From the NCBI GenBank assembly GCA_038501625.1, contig JAZAYU010000004.1, forward strand, positions 16,634,957 to 16,698,956: a stretch of DNA of 64,000 bases. The letters are read 5' to 3'. Every line of letters begins with the position of its first letter. Position 1 is the first letter of the stretch. Source of the DNA: Corbicula japonica (lineage: Eukaryota; Mollusca; Bivalvia; Venerida; Cyrenidae). Made by a program: the position numbers and the translations under genes. Shown one piece after another: positions 24,801 through 36,965 of this stretch. The notes below the pieces were generated by a model, which searched no databases, was not told where the DNA came from, and saw only the letters and a list, made by a program, of their open reading frames with translations.

Positions 24801-25640
24801 TGCGGCAATAAGCTGCAGTGTTATCCTCGAAAGTTTATTAATGAAGTTAATATTCCTTGGATAAAGAACTTTGGTGGCAGTTCCCTTTTCATCTACAAGA
24901 CTAATATTTTCGAATTGATCTACTGTATCAGTTTGAAGTCTTTCAATAAAGGACCGATGACAGCTGACATATGTCCGGAGTAAACATACACCACTAAACT
25001 TGAAACGTTGTATTCAAGCTTCGCTTTACACATATGTTACATGTAACTCAGTAAGTTTGTCAAGACTGGACAAATGATCATCCCTTAGTATCTACCCAAT
25101 GTCTACAATGTTCTTATATCTTTTTTGCAGCACGCTTACATGTATAATGTAGTCATGTCACCTTAATTTTGGTGACGATAACTTTTCGATATCTTGTGTC
25201 AAATGTGTCTTTTGTTACATAAATGGATGACTTATTTTAGAAATTGTGTGTTTAAATAAAAATATGTTTTCTTCTTCTATAATAAGATCATATAATTTGT
25301 GGATTTTTAATACTATTGCAGGTATTTTTTTATTACATATATGTTTATCAAGTAAAATTAGTTCATATACTTCTTCTGTAAAAAAAAATATTTGTTTATT
25401 GTTTAGATAACTTTGAATTATGAAATATTATATTTTCACAATATCGTATTAAAGTATGCCATATTAATGGACTTAAAGAAATAAAATGTAAAACAATATA
25501 ATTTTAATTACAAATTTTAAGATAACAAAAGCTTTAACTTTAAAAATTCATACTAAAAAAGTTGATATATAATAATTGTATTACATTGGTTATAAAATAC
25601 ATTACTGAAAATAAAAAGGTCATTTCTGCAAAATTGAAGA
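24801..25640. other. unassigned AT-rich DNA
   Basis: Very AT-rich from 25200 to 25620. No gene or repeat supported. Confidence 0.4.
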
Positions 25641-25641
25641 A

Positions 25642-25793
25642 CTGTGCCCAAGGTCATAAAACTTAATCTGGAGATCAGTCTCAAATCTCAAGCATCTGAT
25701 TGGCTGAAATGGCGACAAGTCGCCGTTTCAGCCAATCAGATCCTTGAGATTTGAGACTGATCTCAAAACTTAGTTTTGTGATCTTGGGCACAG
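25642..25793. mobile_element. palindromic MITE, copy 1
   Basis: A 152-bp near-perfect palindrome: the left arm opens CTGTGCCCAAGGTCATAAAA and the right arm closes with its near complement (ATCTTGGGCACAG). The axis is at GCGACAAGTCGC. Each arm carries an ATTGG box in opposite orientation (GATTGGCTG, CAGCCAATC). A transcript would fold into a long hairpin. Related copies are at 34017, 44793 and 55691. No coding capacity. Confidence 0.85.
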
Positions 25794-27205
25794 ATATTAG
25801 TCTTATTAGGCTATGTAATACAGACAACATGCATCCTGTCTAGAAACCTGTTGTTACATTTTCATGTCTGTAATTGTTGTTTTCCGCCAAATTTTCACAC
25901 GACCCAAAATTAAGTTGGATTTCACATTAAAATTTAATGAAAGAAGTATTGGAATCAATCATTGCTTAACTTTCATCAATATTCAGAAAAGGGAAATGTG
26001 TTTGTTTTATTAATACCTGAAAACTATCGATGAATTTAAAATTATACTAAACATTCCGTTTAAGTTTTACGCAAAGACGCTTTACACAGATTGAGGCTTA
26101 TGACTTTGCAATACATTTCTTATTCAATAAATACAATTTACTAATATGTTTCAGGGGATTACATTGCTTTCCCCTACTTGCCCGCTCACACTTTTTTCCC
26201 CACTCAAGCTGCCGTATAAAGACGGATTTGAAAATCATGAGCGAAGCTGGTTTTGATGATCAACACTTTTAAAATATTTTTTTTTTCGTGAAATGTTGGT
26301 GATTTTTTTTTGTTTTTCGCTGGACTAGGTTCAAAACGACAGTGACTTTCTCACTCTTGGCTTTGCCATTTTCACTTGTTTAAAATATAGTATTCGCTCA
26401 GCGAAACTAAACCCGATTTTTCTTCACTTTTATCTGGTGATTTAGTGAAGACTTAATATAAACTTTATTCGAAATGAATTTAAGTTGTTTTATTGAGCTG
26501 CTCCTACAGTGAACCATTTTTTACAATTATGTTTGAATAGTGCGTTTGACAGTTGAATCATTATATCGTTTGGGGAAAATATTTAGGTGTCAATAGTAAA
26601 CCAATGGTAAACCAATGACCCTAGTCTGCACATAAACAGTGCATTATGCAATATTTAAGAATAGAAATGCTATTGAATTAAAAATAAGACACGATTTAAA
26701 ATTCTATATAGTTACTGCATAAATTAGACTAAGTTCCTCAAATAGCTTAGGATCACCTGTGTCAGTTGTTTGTTTTCAATGAAACGTGATCGCTATTCAA
26801 TCATTGAATATCTTTATTAGATATGATCGGTATATAGCGTTTGAACCTTTAATCTGTGGCGGATCTAGTAAAAAATTACAGCGAAAGTGAGAAAAGGTTA
26901 CGCAGTTGTAATACTATAATAGTATAATTGTTAACTTAGATTATCCTTCAACCATAAGTTACATTAATTTAAATAAAATTTTAAATGACCTCTAATTATA
27001 TTAAATACCATCTTATTTTAAAAGATGTATTAGATGTTAAGTTCAAATAACAAATTATCCTTGAACAAGTGTGCTGTTACAGGTAAACTTCCTTTAACGT
27101 ATTAATGAAACACTAAAATATATACAATACGTAGACCTTATTTTGTTAAACGTTAAAAAAATCCTCACCAAACAGAAATAACATAATTTTTACCATAACA
27201 TTCGT
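25794..27205. other. unassigned AT-rich DNA
   Basis: No gene or repeat supported. Confidence 0.4.
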
Positions 27206-27207
27206 TG

Positions 27208-27440
27208 TGATATGCAGGATTTATATTCTCAGATCTAGCCTCGGGTTGTGCAACTCAATATTTGCACTAGTATGCAATAAAGTTTCGATCTATCCGAAAC
27301 GATGGTATGCTTATGCCGGTGAACATGGAAACTACAATGCGTTACTTTTATAATTACAATCTGCGATCAGCGACGGATGGTCCGCAGTTAAAGATCACTT
27401 TGGTTTATGAACAACATCCAAATATATATTTCTTTAATCA
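27208..27440 (-). repeat. fragment related to 20400-20660
   Basis: Opens with TGATATGCAGGATTTATATT and contains CTAGCCTCGGGTTGTG, AAACGATGGTATGC and CCGGTGAACATGGAAAC, all shared with the long-TIR element at 20262-20660. It abuts a SINE copy on the right. Confidence 0.5.
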
Positions 27441-27444
27441 ACCT

Positions 27445-27650
27445 TTTTCGCTTGGGAGCGACCCGCACCGTCACCGCGACAGCGCCTAGCCCTGCAATTC
27501 CGACAACGCAACTAACTGAGCTAACCGGGACAACCCCCCAAAGTTAATAGGATAGCCCGGATATACGTTACCATCATTGCATGACATCGTTGACGGGTTA
27601 TTTTACTGATAACCGTACTGAATATTTGTACGGGGAGATTTTTTTTAAAG
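27445..27650 (-). repeat. tRNA-like SINE, copy 2
   Basis: Best-preserved tRNA-like block. On the minus strand the A-box-like part reads GTTAGCTCAGTTAGTTGCG and the B-box-like part GGTCGCTCCC; the upstream CTCCCCGTAC segment is also present. Confidence 0.7.
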
Positions 27651-28124
27651 AAATTTTAAATACCTTGCTCAGGCACGAGCCCAAATTCTTATTAAATAAG
27701 TAACCAGCATTATTTTCCACTCGATAAACGATTGCAATTACAAATCTTTCAGCTCATTAATGCGGTGTAATAATTATTTTATTTTCTAATATGTTACTGC
27801 AGCCTCATAGGAGTATGTGTTTTATTTCTGCCCCAAACTAAATTGGCAATCGATAGACAAACATTTCAAACAAGGCAACATTGGAATGTGATTGCCAGTA
27901 TAATATTTAAGTTCTTAATTGCGATGAGAAATTGTCGAAAGAGGTGAAATTATTGTTTTTTACTTTGTCCATTTCCCGTTGAAACATCGAACAATTTTAG
28001 TTTTCAGTGAGATTTATATCGTTTCTTTTCGAAAACGGACTTGTTTACATGTAGATTATATTGCATATAGCAATAAAACTAGTTGGTAATAATAAAAAAA
28101 ATGTGTTTTAATAAAATGAATGTC

Positions 28125-28300
28125 ATATCAAACAATATTGCCTCTTCTGTGGAGCGAACCTGCACCTTCACGGCGACAGCGCTTAGCCATGCAATTTTGA
28201 CAACAACGCTACAGACTGAGCTAGCCGCGACAACACGCCAAAAGTTGATCGGATAGTCCTGATAAACGTTAGCATTACTGCATGACATCAGTAAAGATTT
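28125..28300 (-). repeat. tRNA-like SINE, copy 3
   Basis: On the minus strand it shows GCTAGCTCAGTCTGTAGCG (A-box-like) and GGTTCGCTCC (exact B-box-like core), then AGAGGCAATAT at its end. The 102-residue minus frame at 28079-28387 crosses it and is not a gene. Confidence 0.7.
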
Positions 28301-28424
28301 AAAAAGTGATTTTCTCAATTGATTGCTGAAATATAATAAAACATATCGATGCATGTAATATAGGTTCTGTAAGCCAAAGTTGAACAAATTACGTGAAGAA
28401 AAGTTATCAAAAAATCGTTCATTT

Positions 28425-29470
28425 GAATGGACACGTCTTTCTGATCACCTTATCATGTGGAAAAAATTATGTTGAAATTGCATAGCTATTGCTGCAAACA
28501 GGTCTTTTTAATCACATGATCATGTGGAACAAATTCTGTTGTTTTTATATCTATTGCTGCCCATGGGTCTTTTATGATTACCTTTTCATGTGGAAGACAT
28601 TCTGATCAAATTTTATATCTATTTCTGAAATTAGATCGTTCTGATAACCTTATCATGTAGAACAAATTCTGTTCAAATTTTGCTACTATTAGGTCTTTTG
28701 ATTAACTTATGATGTGTAACAAATTGTGTTGAAATGATATATGTATCTCTTCGTTCAGATCTTTCTGATAATCTTTTTTTGTGGAATATCATTGTATCCG
28801 AGTATTATCTATAACGCTTCTAATAAATCCATACGATTATCTTAGAATGCATAACCAGATAATGTTCAAGTTCTATCAATACTGCCGCTGATAATATGAT
28901 CGTTTGATCATCTCATGTAAAACTTCTGTAGTGTCGTATCCACTGCTGACAGACTTAACCGGCTTATAACATCAACCAACACTCTGTCCGATTACTGTAC
29001 ATCCCACTCCTGATTGTCCTAATTATCATACCATGAAGTTCCTCATTCTATTCCAGTACAATTTGTACCGCTTCTCTAAGGTCTAATCATCTTGTAATGT
29101 AGAACCACCTTTCGTTTGAGTACTATTCATCATAATAATGGCAAACCTGATCGTTTTGTCATATATATAAAGTAAAATCTTTGTTTAAAAGTATTTCTCT
29201 CCTGCTGCTGGCCTTTTCTCTTAACGATTAGAAGCTCCAATTTATTCCAGTACGATCTGTCGCATACCTGACAGTTTCTCATAGTACAATGTAACACGTC
29301 AATCAAATATGTAAAACTTCTAACGCTATTGACAGCTAGACGTCTTGTGAGCATCTGATCCTGAAGTTTCTCTTTAAGTTTCTTATCGTTTGTGCGTTTT
29401 TGAGCATATCTAATGTGATCATGTATTTTCTTTGTTTAATCCGATACTATATCTCTGAAATTTCATTTTC
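28425..29470 (+). repeat. diverged tandem array, about 70-bp units
   Basis: Units of the form TCTGATAACCTTATCATGTG then GAACAAATTCTGTT recur near 28440, 28505, 28575, 28640, 28700, 28765 and onward. Units become progressively more diverged to about 29470. No protein frame follows the period. Confidence 0.6.
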
Positions 29471-29734
29471 TGTTCTGTGCGATGTTTGCAGGTTGATAAG
29501 AACTGTGAAAAGTCTGGCACACATTTGATTTATTATTTGGAAAACACGATCATATGATGCACTATTTGCACTTGCCGTTCGCGTTTGCTCATCCTGTTTT
29601 AATGTTATATAAAAAAAAATTGGAAAATTTAGCAGCTCAGACCTTCGTATTTAGATAAATACTGTGGTAAGAACAACTGCTTGATAACATTATAATCACA
29701 TTATAATTGTTTACTCTTTGTTACGGTGGCACAG

Positions 29735-30660
29735 ATGTGACCTGCTCTATTTTTGTTATCTCGTTCCCACGAGGGAACGAAATTCTAACCTGTGGGAACG
29801 ACATACTAACTTATGGGAACGACATACTAAGTTTTGGGAACGAGATACTTATTCTTGGAAACGAGATACTTACTAGAAGGAAATAGATACTTTCTCGTGG
29901 TAACAAAATTATAAGTCATGGGAACGAGATATTTACTCGAGGGAAAGAGATACTGACATATGGGAACGAAATAATAAGTCGTGGGAACGAGATTATAACT
30001 CTAGGGAACGAGATACTAACTCTAGGTAACGAGATACCCACTCGTGGTAACGAGATACTAACTCGTGGGAACGAGAAACTAACTCGTGGGAACGAGATAG
30101 TTTTCCAATCAAAATGCTTGTTTTATTCATTTGTAAATTTATTGAATCATGAATTATACATGAATAAAAAGCATTTTGTTCCCTCGAGTTAGCATCTTGT
30201 TCCCTCGAGTTAGTATCTCCTTCTTACTACTTATTCTCTCGTACCCACGAGTAAGTATCTCGTTCCCTTCAGTTAGTATCATGTTCCCAAACTTAATACA
30301 GTGAAACCTGCCTTAGCTGCCATCTGCGAATAGCAACCACCTGTCTTAAACAGCCAGTTTTTATAGGACCTAAACTGACTTTTTGTTCTATTTTTTACTG
30401 TCTTTAACAGCCACCTGTCTTCAGCAGCCACTTTTTGTCACTCCCTTGGGTTGCCGCGAAAGACAGGTTTGAATGTATCACGTTCCTCAGAGTTAGTATC
30501 TCGTTCCTTCGAGCTAGTTTCTCGTTCCATGGAGTAAGTATTTCGTTCCCGCGACTAAGTATCTTGTTCCCACGAGTTTGCATCACGTTCCCTCGAGTTA
30601 ATATCTCGTTTTCAAGTAAGTCTTGCGAACAAGATGAAAAAAAGAGCAATGCACGTCACT
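29735..30660. mobile_element. FB3: foldback palindrome of 21-22-bp units
   Basis: The left arm (29760-30105) repeats GGGAACGAGATACTAACTCG; the right arm (30180-30625) repeats its reverse complement. The axis is a hairpin: AAAATGCTTGTTTTATTCAT (30111-30130) against ATGAATAAAAAGCATTTT (about 30160-30177). Outer ends also pair: left 'tgacctgctctatttttg', right complement 'tgacgtgcattgctctttttttc'. TCTTTGT occurs just outside both ends and may be a target duplication, not certain. The right arm is interrupted by a MITE at 30299-30475. Confidence 0.65.
30299..30475. mobile_element. pogo/Tigger-like MITE nested in FB3
   Basis: A 177-bp insert flanked by TA on both sides, with ends CAGTGAAACCTG and CAGGTTTGAATG (12-bp inverted repeats, two mismatches). 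It interrupts the right-arm tandem units. CAGT..AACCT termini with a TA target are typical of the pogo/Tigger branch of Tc1/mariner elements. The inner sequence ('cagccacctgtctt' twice) is non-coding. Confidence 0.65.
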
Positions 30661-30666
30661 TCTTTG

Positions 30667-30775
30667 TCGCCTATGATTGTAGAAAGTAAACAGTCAAGGT
30701 GTTTAAGCATGTCTATTTCATCGCCTAATGTTTGTAGAAAGTAAACAGTCAAGGTGTTTAAGCATGTCTATTTCA
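30667..30775 (+). repeat. two-copy tandem duplication, 54/55 bp
   Basis: TCGCCTATGATTGTAGAAAG... at 30667-30720 is repeated at 30721-30775 with only a few differences near the start. Near identity suggests a recent event just outside FB3. Confidence 0.85.
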
Positions 30776-31419
30776 TTGACGCACTGTCAAGTTCATTTTC
30801 CGAACATGAATAAAATTATTGTGAAAACTTCGAATTTTGGAAAAGAATGAGACAGAGAATGACTTGAGAGAAGCAGATGTTTTTATCTTTAAAATTACCG
30901 TTTTGTTAGGTAGGGAAATGAGAATTGTCCTTTAATAATAGATGACACGACGATCGCTCAAACTTATTATCAGCAGGAATTGTCTTTCCTTACTGTCTTA
31001 ACTGTCAAAAGAGTAACAAAAAACACACAATTTTTCATTCTGAACTATTAGAGGATGAAAATAGTTTTTGCTTTACAGACAAGTTTCCTGTTTTAAACGA
31101 CAATCACTTTTAGCGGTGTAAGTCATGCGATGTAAAGATCTATATTTGAAAACTGTAATACAATTTTGTAAGGATAATCTTATTTTGTCCCAAACTGTAT
31201 GGAGGTTTCTATTTATTAACGCAATTTAAATTAGTTGAACTTAATTCCAGAAAAAATTTCTCTCAAAAACACAGACCTATTGAAAACGTTAAATAAAAGG
31301 ACGCCCGCAAAATGCTCTGTCAATTCTTAAAAACCCTTTCTATATGTGGATAAAAAGTAGCAAATCTATTGTGTTTTATATTACTTTACAGATTTGAATA
31401 TCTGTTCATGATGAAGACG

Positions 31420-31515
31420 CGTAAATTTTGAACAAGATCTTCATTCTGACCGTGTGGGGAGGCTGTTTTCTCTGAATGTGGTAATTTGTTATATGCATAT
31501 TTAAACCTTTTTCAA
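31420..31515 (+). repeat. Penelope-type 3' tail, end only
   Basis: About 95 bases matching only the family end: GTGTGGGGAGGCTGTTTTCT, then CTGAATGTGG and TATGCATATTTAAACC. A heavily 5'-truncated copy. Confidence 0.7.
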
Positions 31516-31581
31516 ACACCTACCAACTTCGTGCATTAAGATCACAATTAATTTGTATATTCAAATTGAAACGTTATTATA

Positions 31582-31744
31582 CGAGGGATGTTCGAAAAGT
31601 TTCGGTACAAGAGCCGTTATTTCTTCAATTTTCATTATTTTCACTTGATATACCTACATCTACATTCATGGAGAAAATCATAGAAAAAAATCAATAAACA
31701 AAAACAATACTGCCCTTGTCCCGAAACTTTTCGAACAACCCTCG
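31582..31744. mobile_element. mariner-type MITE
   Basis: A 163-bp element with 24-bp inverted repeats differing at one position (CGAGGGATGTTCGAAAAGTT on the left, CGAGGGTTGTTCGAAAAGTT as complement on the right), flanked by TA on both sides. This end and TA target are typical of mariner elements. The interior is too short for a transposase. Confidence 0.85.
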
Positions 31745-31759
31745 TACCTAAGTAATTGT

Positions 31760-33230
31760 ATTTGTATTTGATAGATAAAACGCTTGGTATTATTATCTCA
31801 CCACAAAGATAGTTTTCTAAACATTTATAAACATGTTGTTGTAACATTACTTCGAAAATCACGTCTAATAAGTATGCTTTGCAGACATTCCATGTATATA
31901 AGCAAAGTATCCATATAAAATATTATTATAGAACGTCTTAATAAATGCAATTTTTTAATTTGTGAATAAATCTTTTCAGTTCATAAATTTTAACGAAAAT
32001 ATATTTATTTATTAAGTTTAAGTTTATTTAGTTCTTGATTTAAATGAAACTCTGTGTGAAGGTTATATTTATTTTAATTTAGTTTATGTAAATTTATAAT
32101 GAGCAAAGCCTTTTACTCATCGTGCCAGCGTTATTTAAAGAAAATACTTGAAGAAAAATATGTTGTCTCATAAGGAGTTCATGCCTACGCTTCTGATGGA
32201 GTTATGATCTTCTAGGATTTAATAAAACAACAAGACACACTGACCAAATGTTAACCTTTTATATTGGGAATGTTTATCATGAATCTAGCAACGGCTCAAG
32301 TGGATTGGGTTCTTAGAACCATATAAAATGGGCTTTATGACCGCAAGTGGTGTATATTCGGGAACAGAGTTGTCATTAGAAAAACAGAAAACAGAAAAAT
32401 TGCATAAACAAAAAAACTTTTAGTTGTAAAGTGATTGTTTTAGACAGATGAAAACTTGGTGTGGTTTTTTCTCCAGCTTTAAAGATCATGAATGATACAG
32501 TTGTAAAGGGTTTTCAGGTTTTTATTACTTTGTTACGAATTAAATCAATATAAGTGATGATACTCGTATGTTGTTCAAACGAGACATTTATTGTTCCGTC
32601 AATATTTTATAATCCAACGATGGAGCCATATGCTATCAGACAAAACTATAAAACAATAAAAGAAGTATGCTTGTCTTGTAACCGTTTCACAATAAGTGGG
32701 AATACATGTAATTTAAAAAGTCTGGCTAATTGCGGAACTTAACGTTGACTTTTTTTCCAATCACGCTCACTGGGCACCGGACTGTTTGTTAACACACTAA
32801 AAAGAGCTTTAAGTAAACTGAACAAAAAATGAAAACTTACCAGTTTTTAAATTCAATAATTTTGTTTAGTGATGCTATTTATATTTCATTTAATTTGCAA
32901 TATTTTCAAATATCTGGATATTTGATGAAGCGAGAAGATGTTGTTTTAACAGGGATCAATGTTACCTCCTCTGTTCTTAATGATGGTAGGATCGATAATT
33001 TTACACAAAAGTCTCAAACAGATTATTTGACTGTCAAATGTTAAAGTTTATGGCATGTACAGAAGGAAACCATCTTTAAAGCCCACTGGTGCAAATAACT
33101 AAGATACAATTACTTAAATATCCGTTTTTTGTTAATTACCTCCCTTTCCATTAAAACAAGATTACAATCCAACGCTTAATTTTCTACACCCACGTATTCT
33201 TTTTCTTGTTTCGTTTTTTAAAGTAAAATA
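31760..33230. other. unassigned DNA
   Basis: Short frames at 32554-32742 and 32829-33044 plus show no domain. Nothing supportable. Confidence 0.4.
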
Positions 33231-33235
33231 CGATA

Positions 33236-33480
33236 TCAGGAAATGCCACATTCAGAAGACAAAGAATCCCCACACAGTCAAGAAGAAGAGAGAAAGAGAG
33301 AGCATGGTTTATAAAATGACCGATTTCAAAACGGACACCACAAACAATTCACAAAAATGAGAACCTGAGGGGTTACCACGTTGGAACGGTCAGTGGCAAA
33401 ACAATTTGCCACTGGGGGTTAAAACCAGGTTCTTGGGTGCACCAACCTCACACTTGAACCGAAGGATACTGAACCAACAA
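33236..33480 (-). repeat. Penelope-type 3' tail
   Basis: Minus-orientation copy: ATCAGGAAATGCCACATTCA, GAAGAAGAGAGAAAGAGAG, then GGTTACCACGTTGGAACGGT and TGCACCAACCTCACACTTG. Well preserved. Confidence 0.8.
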
Positions 33481-34016
33481 CTACCAAGACATATTTGTGA
33501 TCAAAATCCTCTAGATATTTGCACACACTGGGAGCATTAATGTAAAAGGGGGTTTCGATGTTAGTTTGTCATATTTTCACTTTGGCTCAATTTTTAATAT
33601 TTGCAACAAATGTCTTGTGCAATATCAGCATCACACATATGATTTGAAGCCTTTCTCCTCAATTATCGATGGTAATGTACATCAGGTCTCTGAATTTCGA
33701 GTCACCAATACTGCGCCACAGCAGAGCAAGCTATTAGCCTTCTCTTCAATACGTAGTAAATGGGTTAGATTTGAGGAAAACGAAACTGCTGAAAACTACA
33801 AAACAAGTCTCGATTACATAGTTTTGTGAAAAGTAATAAAACTATTTTTACAGACGTACTTAATTTCTTAGCTGATGTGTAATTATTTTTTCAAACCACC
33901 TGGAAATTTATTTTTAAAAAGTTGAGTTTTACAATCAGACTTTTTATTTTACTATTAAAACGTTTATTTGCTTTATATTCAGTTTGATTATAAAATGCCA
34001 CCGACTCTAACCCGAA

Positions 34017-34170
34017 CTGTGCCCAAGATCATAAAACTAAATCTGGAGATCAGTCTCAAATCTCAAGCATCTGATTGGCTGAAATGGCGACCAGTCGCCA
34101 TTTCAGCCAATCAGATCCTTGAGATTTGAGACTGATCTCAAAACTTAGTTTTATGATCTTGGGCCCTGCA
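34017..34170. mobile_element. palindromic MITE, copy 2
   Basis: Very close to the copy at 25642-25793, including both ATTGG boxes and the axis GCGACCAGTCGC. The right end is GGGCCCTGCAG instead of GGGCACAG. Confidence 0.85.
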
Positions 34171-34384
34171 GTATAATGTAAGACCATCATATTGCGCACT
34201 TTAAATGTCATAGCAAAGTCGAATACTTACCGTTCAAGATTGAATGTTTTGTTCATTTATTGTCTGGTCTGCTCTGGAAGGCAACGTCTCCTGTGTGTAT
34301 TTCTTCCTTGTCTGCTTCTAATAGCTGTTACTCCTACAGCTTTTCACTCAATTATAAACAAAACGTATGTAAAAGTGTCCCAAT

Positions 34385-34510
34385 ATGTCCTCATATGAAC
34401 CAACAAGTACAAGTTGTCTTCATGAAATAACTCCAACCCACCCATTCACTCGACAATGCTGCATGCAAAAGCGCTCAGACATATAAAACATAAAAGTTAA
34501 TTACATTGTA
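34385..34510 (-). repeat. Penelope-type 3' tail, internal part
   Basis: Matches the part upstream of the GCCACTGACC box: AACAAGTACAAGTTGTCTTC, CTCCAACCCACCCATTCACT, GCATGCAAAAGCGC, ACATATAAAACATAA. It lacks the usual terminal segment. Confidence 0.65.
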
Positions 34511-35204
34511 AAGCAAACAAAAAATCTTCATTGTTCTATATAGTTATACGATAAAGAATCCAGAGATAAAATATTGCATTTTACATAAAGATACAAGAAA
34601 ACACAAACTTAAACAATACTTGTTTGTACATAAGTATGATGTAAAAGTAATCTAGCATGAATTGCTTGGAATATATCTATGGTATCACTATTATATTGTG
34701 CACAAAGCCATCGTAAAATGATTTTCATTGACAAAACATTGAAAGCTCAAATCGATTATGAGACTAGCTGTTGAAAGATGGGCTGTGCTTGCAAATTAAA
34801 TTTTTAATTGTTGCCATCATTTCGTTATTTCTCGATAAGATAAAAGAAATCATTTCTACCTAAAAATTAAACAATCTGTTACCTGGCTTTGAAAATGATC
34901 TTTTTTATGTTTTGTTTGCTGTTTTGACAGCCCTTTTACTATTATCTAATGTTTAACTGAAGCGATTCATTTCGAGCATATCAAGAAACTTCAATAACCA
35001 CCATTTCTTGAAGATTTCAAAGTATATCAGTTGAGATATTGTGATGAAAATTAAATAGATCAAAAGCAGACTTAATGTGCTCGACCATGTGCTGGTGTTT
35101 GTGTAACGACAAAAAATGAAATTTCAAAAGCCCCTAAAAATCTTTACTTTCGTGTAATTGTCAGTTAGAAGTGCACCATCAACAAAACTTAGGTACAATG
35201 CTGT

Positions 35205-35355
35205 AACCCCTCAGTTCTCATTTTCATTTATTTTTGTGGAGTCTGTTTTGATATTGGACATCTAAAACCTATGATATGTTATCCTCTACTTTTAAGCTTT
35301 GTGGGGGCATCGTCTTTTGTATGTTGCCATTCCTGATTTGCATTTTTTCATTTCT
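35205..35355 (+). repeat. Penelope-type 3' tail, diverged
   Basis: CCCCTCAGTTCTCATTTTCA, then TTTGTGGGGGCATCGTCTTT and TGCCATTCCTGATTTGCATT follow the family order with high divergence. Confidence 0.5.
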
Positions 35356-35359
35356 TTTT

Positions 35360-36540
35360 GTTTGTGTATTTCTAAAGCAAGCATACTATTGATAAACTTT
35401 ATAATCTTTTTTCTTAAATCCATTTTATCACTGTTGGTAAATTAATGAAACAAAAGAAATAAGTAGAACGCCAATCAGCAACTATACATGCAGTATTCTT
35501 TTGTTTTGTTTGCCCATAATATCTAACAAAAATTGGATCATTTAACATAGTCTCACGAATGGACTAAACATCGCTCATATATTTTAAATCCTGATAGTCT
35601 TCTTTAGTATTGTGCGATTCTAATTCAACCTTTTTTGTCAACTGAAAACAAATTGACAAATAACAATCTGAATTTTCAGTGTAAAATATATCATGCTCGG
35701 GCTTAAATGATAGGTACTCGATGACATATATAAAATCGCAGATGAATGATATAATTCACGTTTGTGTTTTATCATTCGTTCGGAAAGTACACATATTCGC
35801 AATGTATTTATCAGACATCTGTTGCCTATGCTGTCAACTTGTTAGAATGGTGTGAAATAATAACATGTGCTCTCAGTGAAAAAAAAATGTATTTGAGATC
35901 AAAATGTCTTTATAACAACAATGTTTGTGATCTGATCATGGAGCAACATATGTTTTTGCTGTTGTAATAAGATTGAGGATAGTAGATTTCTAAATCTGAA
36001 TTAAAGAAGTTTCTTTACATGGAAATTTGAAGACTTAAGTTCAATTGTTATTTTGATAATTTGATTTTGTTCAAGTGTTATTAAACAACGTTACGTTTAC
36101 GACTGTTTCTTCTTGTTTGTTTGTATATCACAACACCGTGTTAACTTGATCATTTAGCAAAATTTGTATTCTTTGTTAGGTAAACAAGTACATATTATCG
36201 TCACTGAGTGAAGTTTAATATTTGCATTAATCTATTAACATTCTTTGATGATTCAATCGTTGTTATTGTTTTGAAAAGTTTATTAATATTTTTTTTGTAA
36301 AACATTGGCGAAAACATTAAAATAGTTTTATTAAATTACTTGCAACAGTCAAGATATGTAATTTACCTTCACATGTAAACAAGTTTACTTTGAAGTCAGA
36401 AAGTTTAAGGTTTCATTTTCTATTTTCTTTTATTGTTATACTTTTATAATTATTTTAATAAGAATTGAAATACTTATTGTTTGACAAAATAGTCATAAGC
36501 CAGCAAGGTTTAGAGTTTAGCTGAGTGTTATTACAGTTAA
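35360..36540. other. unassigned AT-rich DNA
   Basis: No gene or repeat supported; the 67-residue frame at 35764-35967 has no recognisable domain. Confidence 0.4.
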
Positions 36541-36965
36541 GGCTATTTTAAGGCCCGGTCACACCGCCCGAACGTTGCTGGAGCGTTCCTTGAACGGTAG
36601 GGAGGTGGACCAAACGCTCGTCACCGCTCACAAAATGGAAAAAAATCGAAAACACGGACGTTGGTTTAGCGGTGCACCGCTGAAGCCGGCGTTGCTTTAG
36701 CGTTGCTTTAGTGGTAGCGAGCGTTGGTATAGCGGTGACGCGAGCGTTTGGTATAGCGTCGTTCTGCGCATGCGCGCTTTCGCGCGGCAGGGGTTTAAAG
36801 TTTGTTTTAGCGGCATACCACTTGTGACTACGGAGCTGAACGGATCGTCTTGAAACAAGCTCTGATAGATGTTTGATATTTTTGATAGAAGTCGATAGTT
36901 GAAGCATCATGCCACGTGGACAGAAGAAGAGAAAGGCTGGAGAAGGAAAGGCAGCAGCTGCATAC

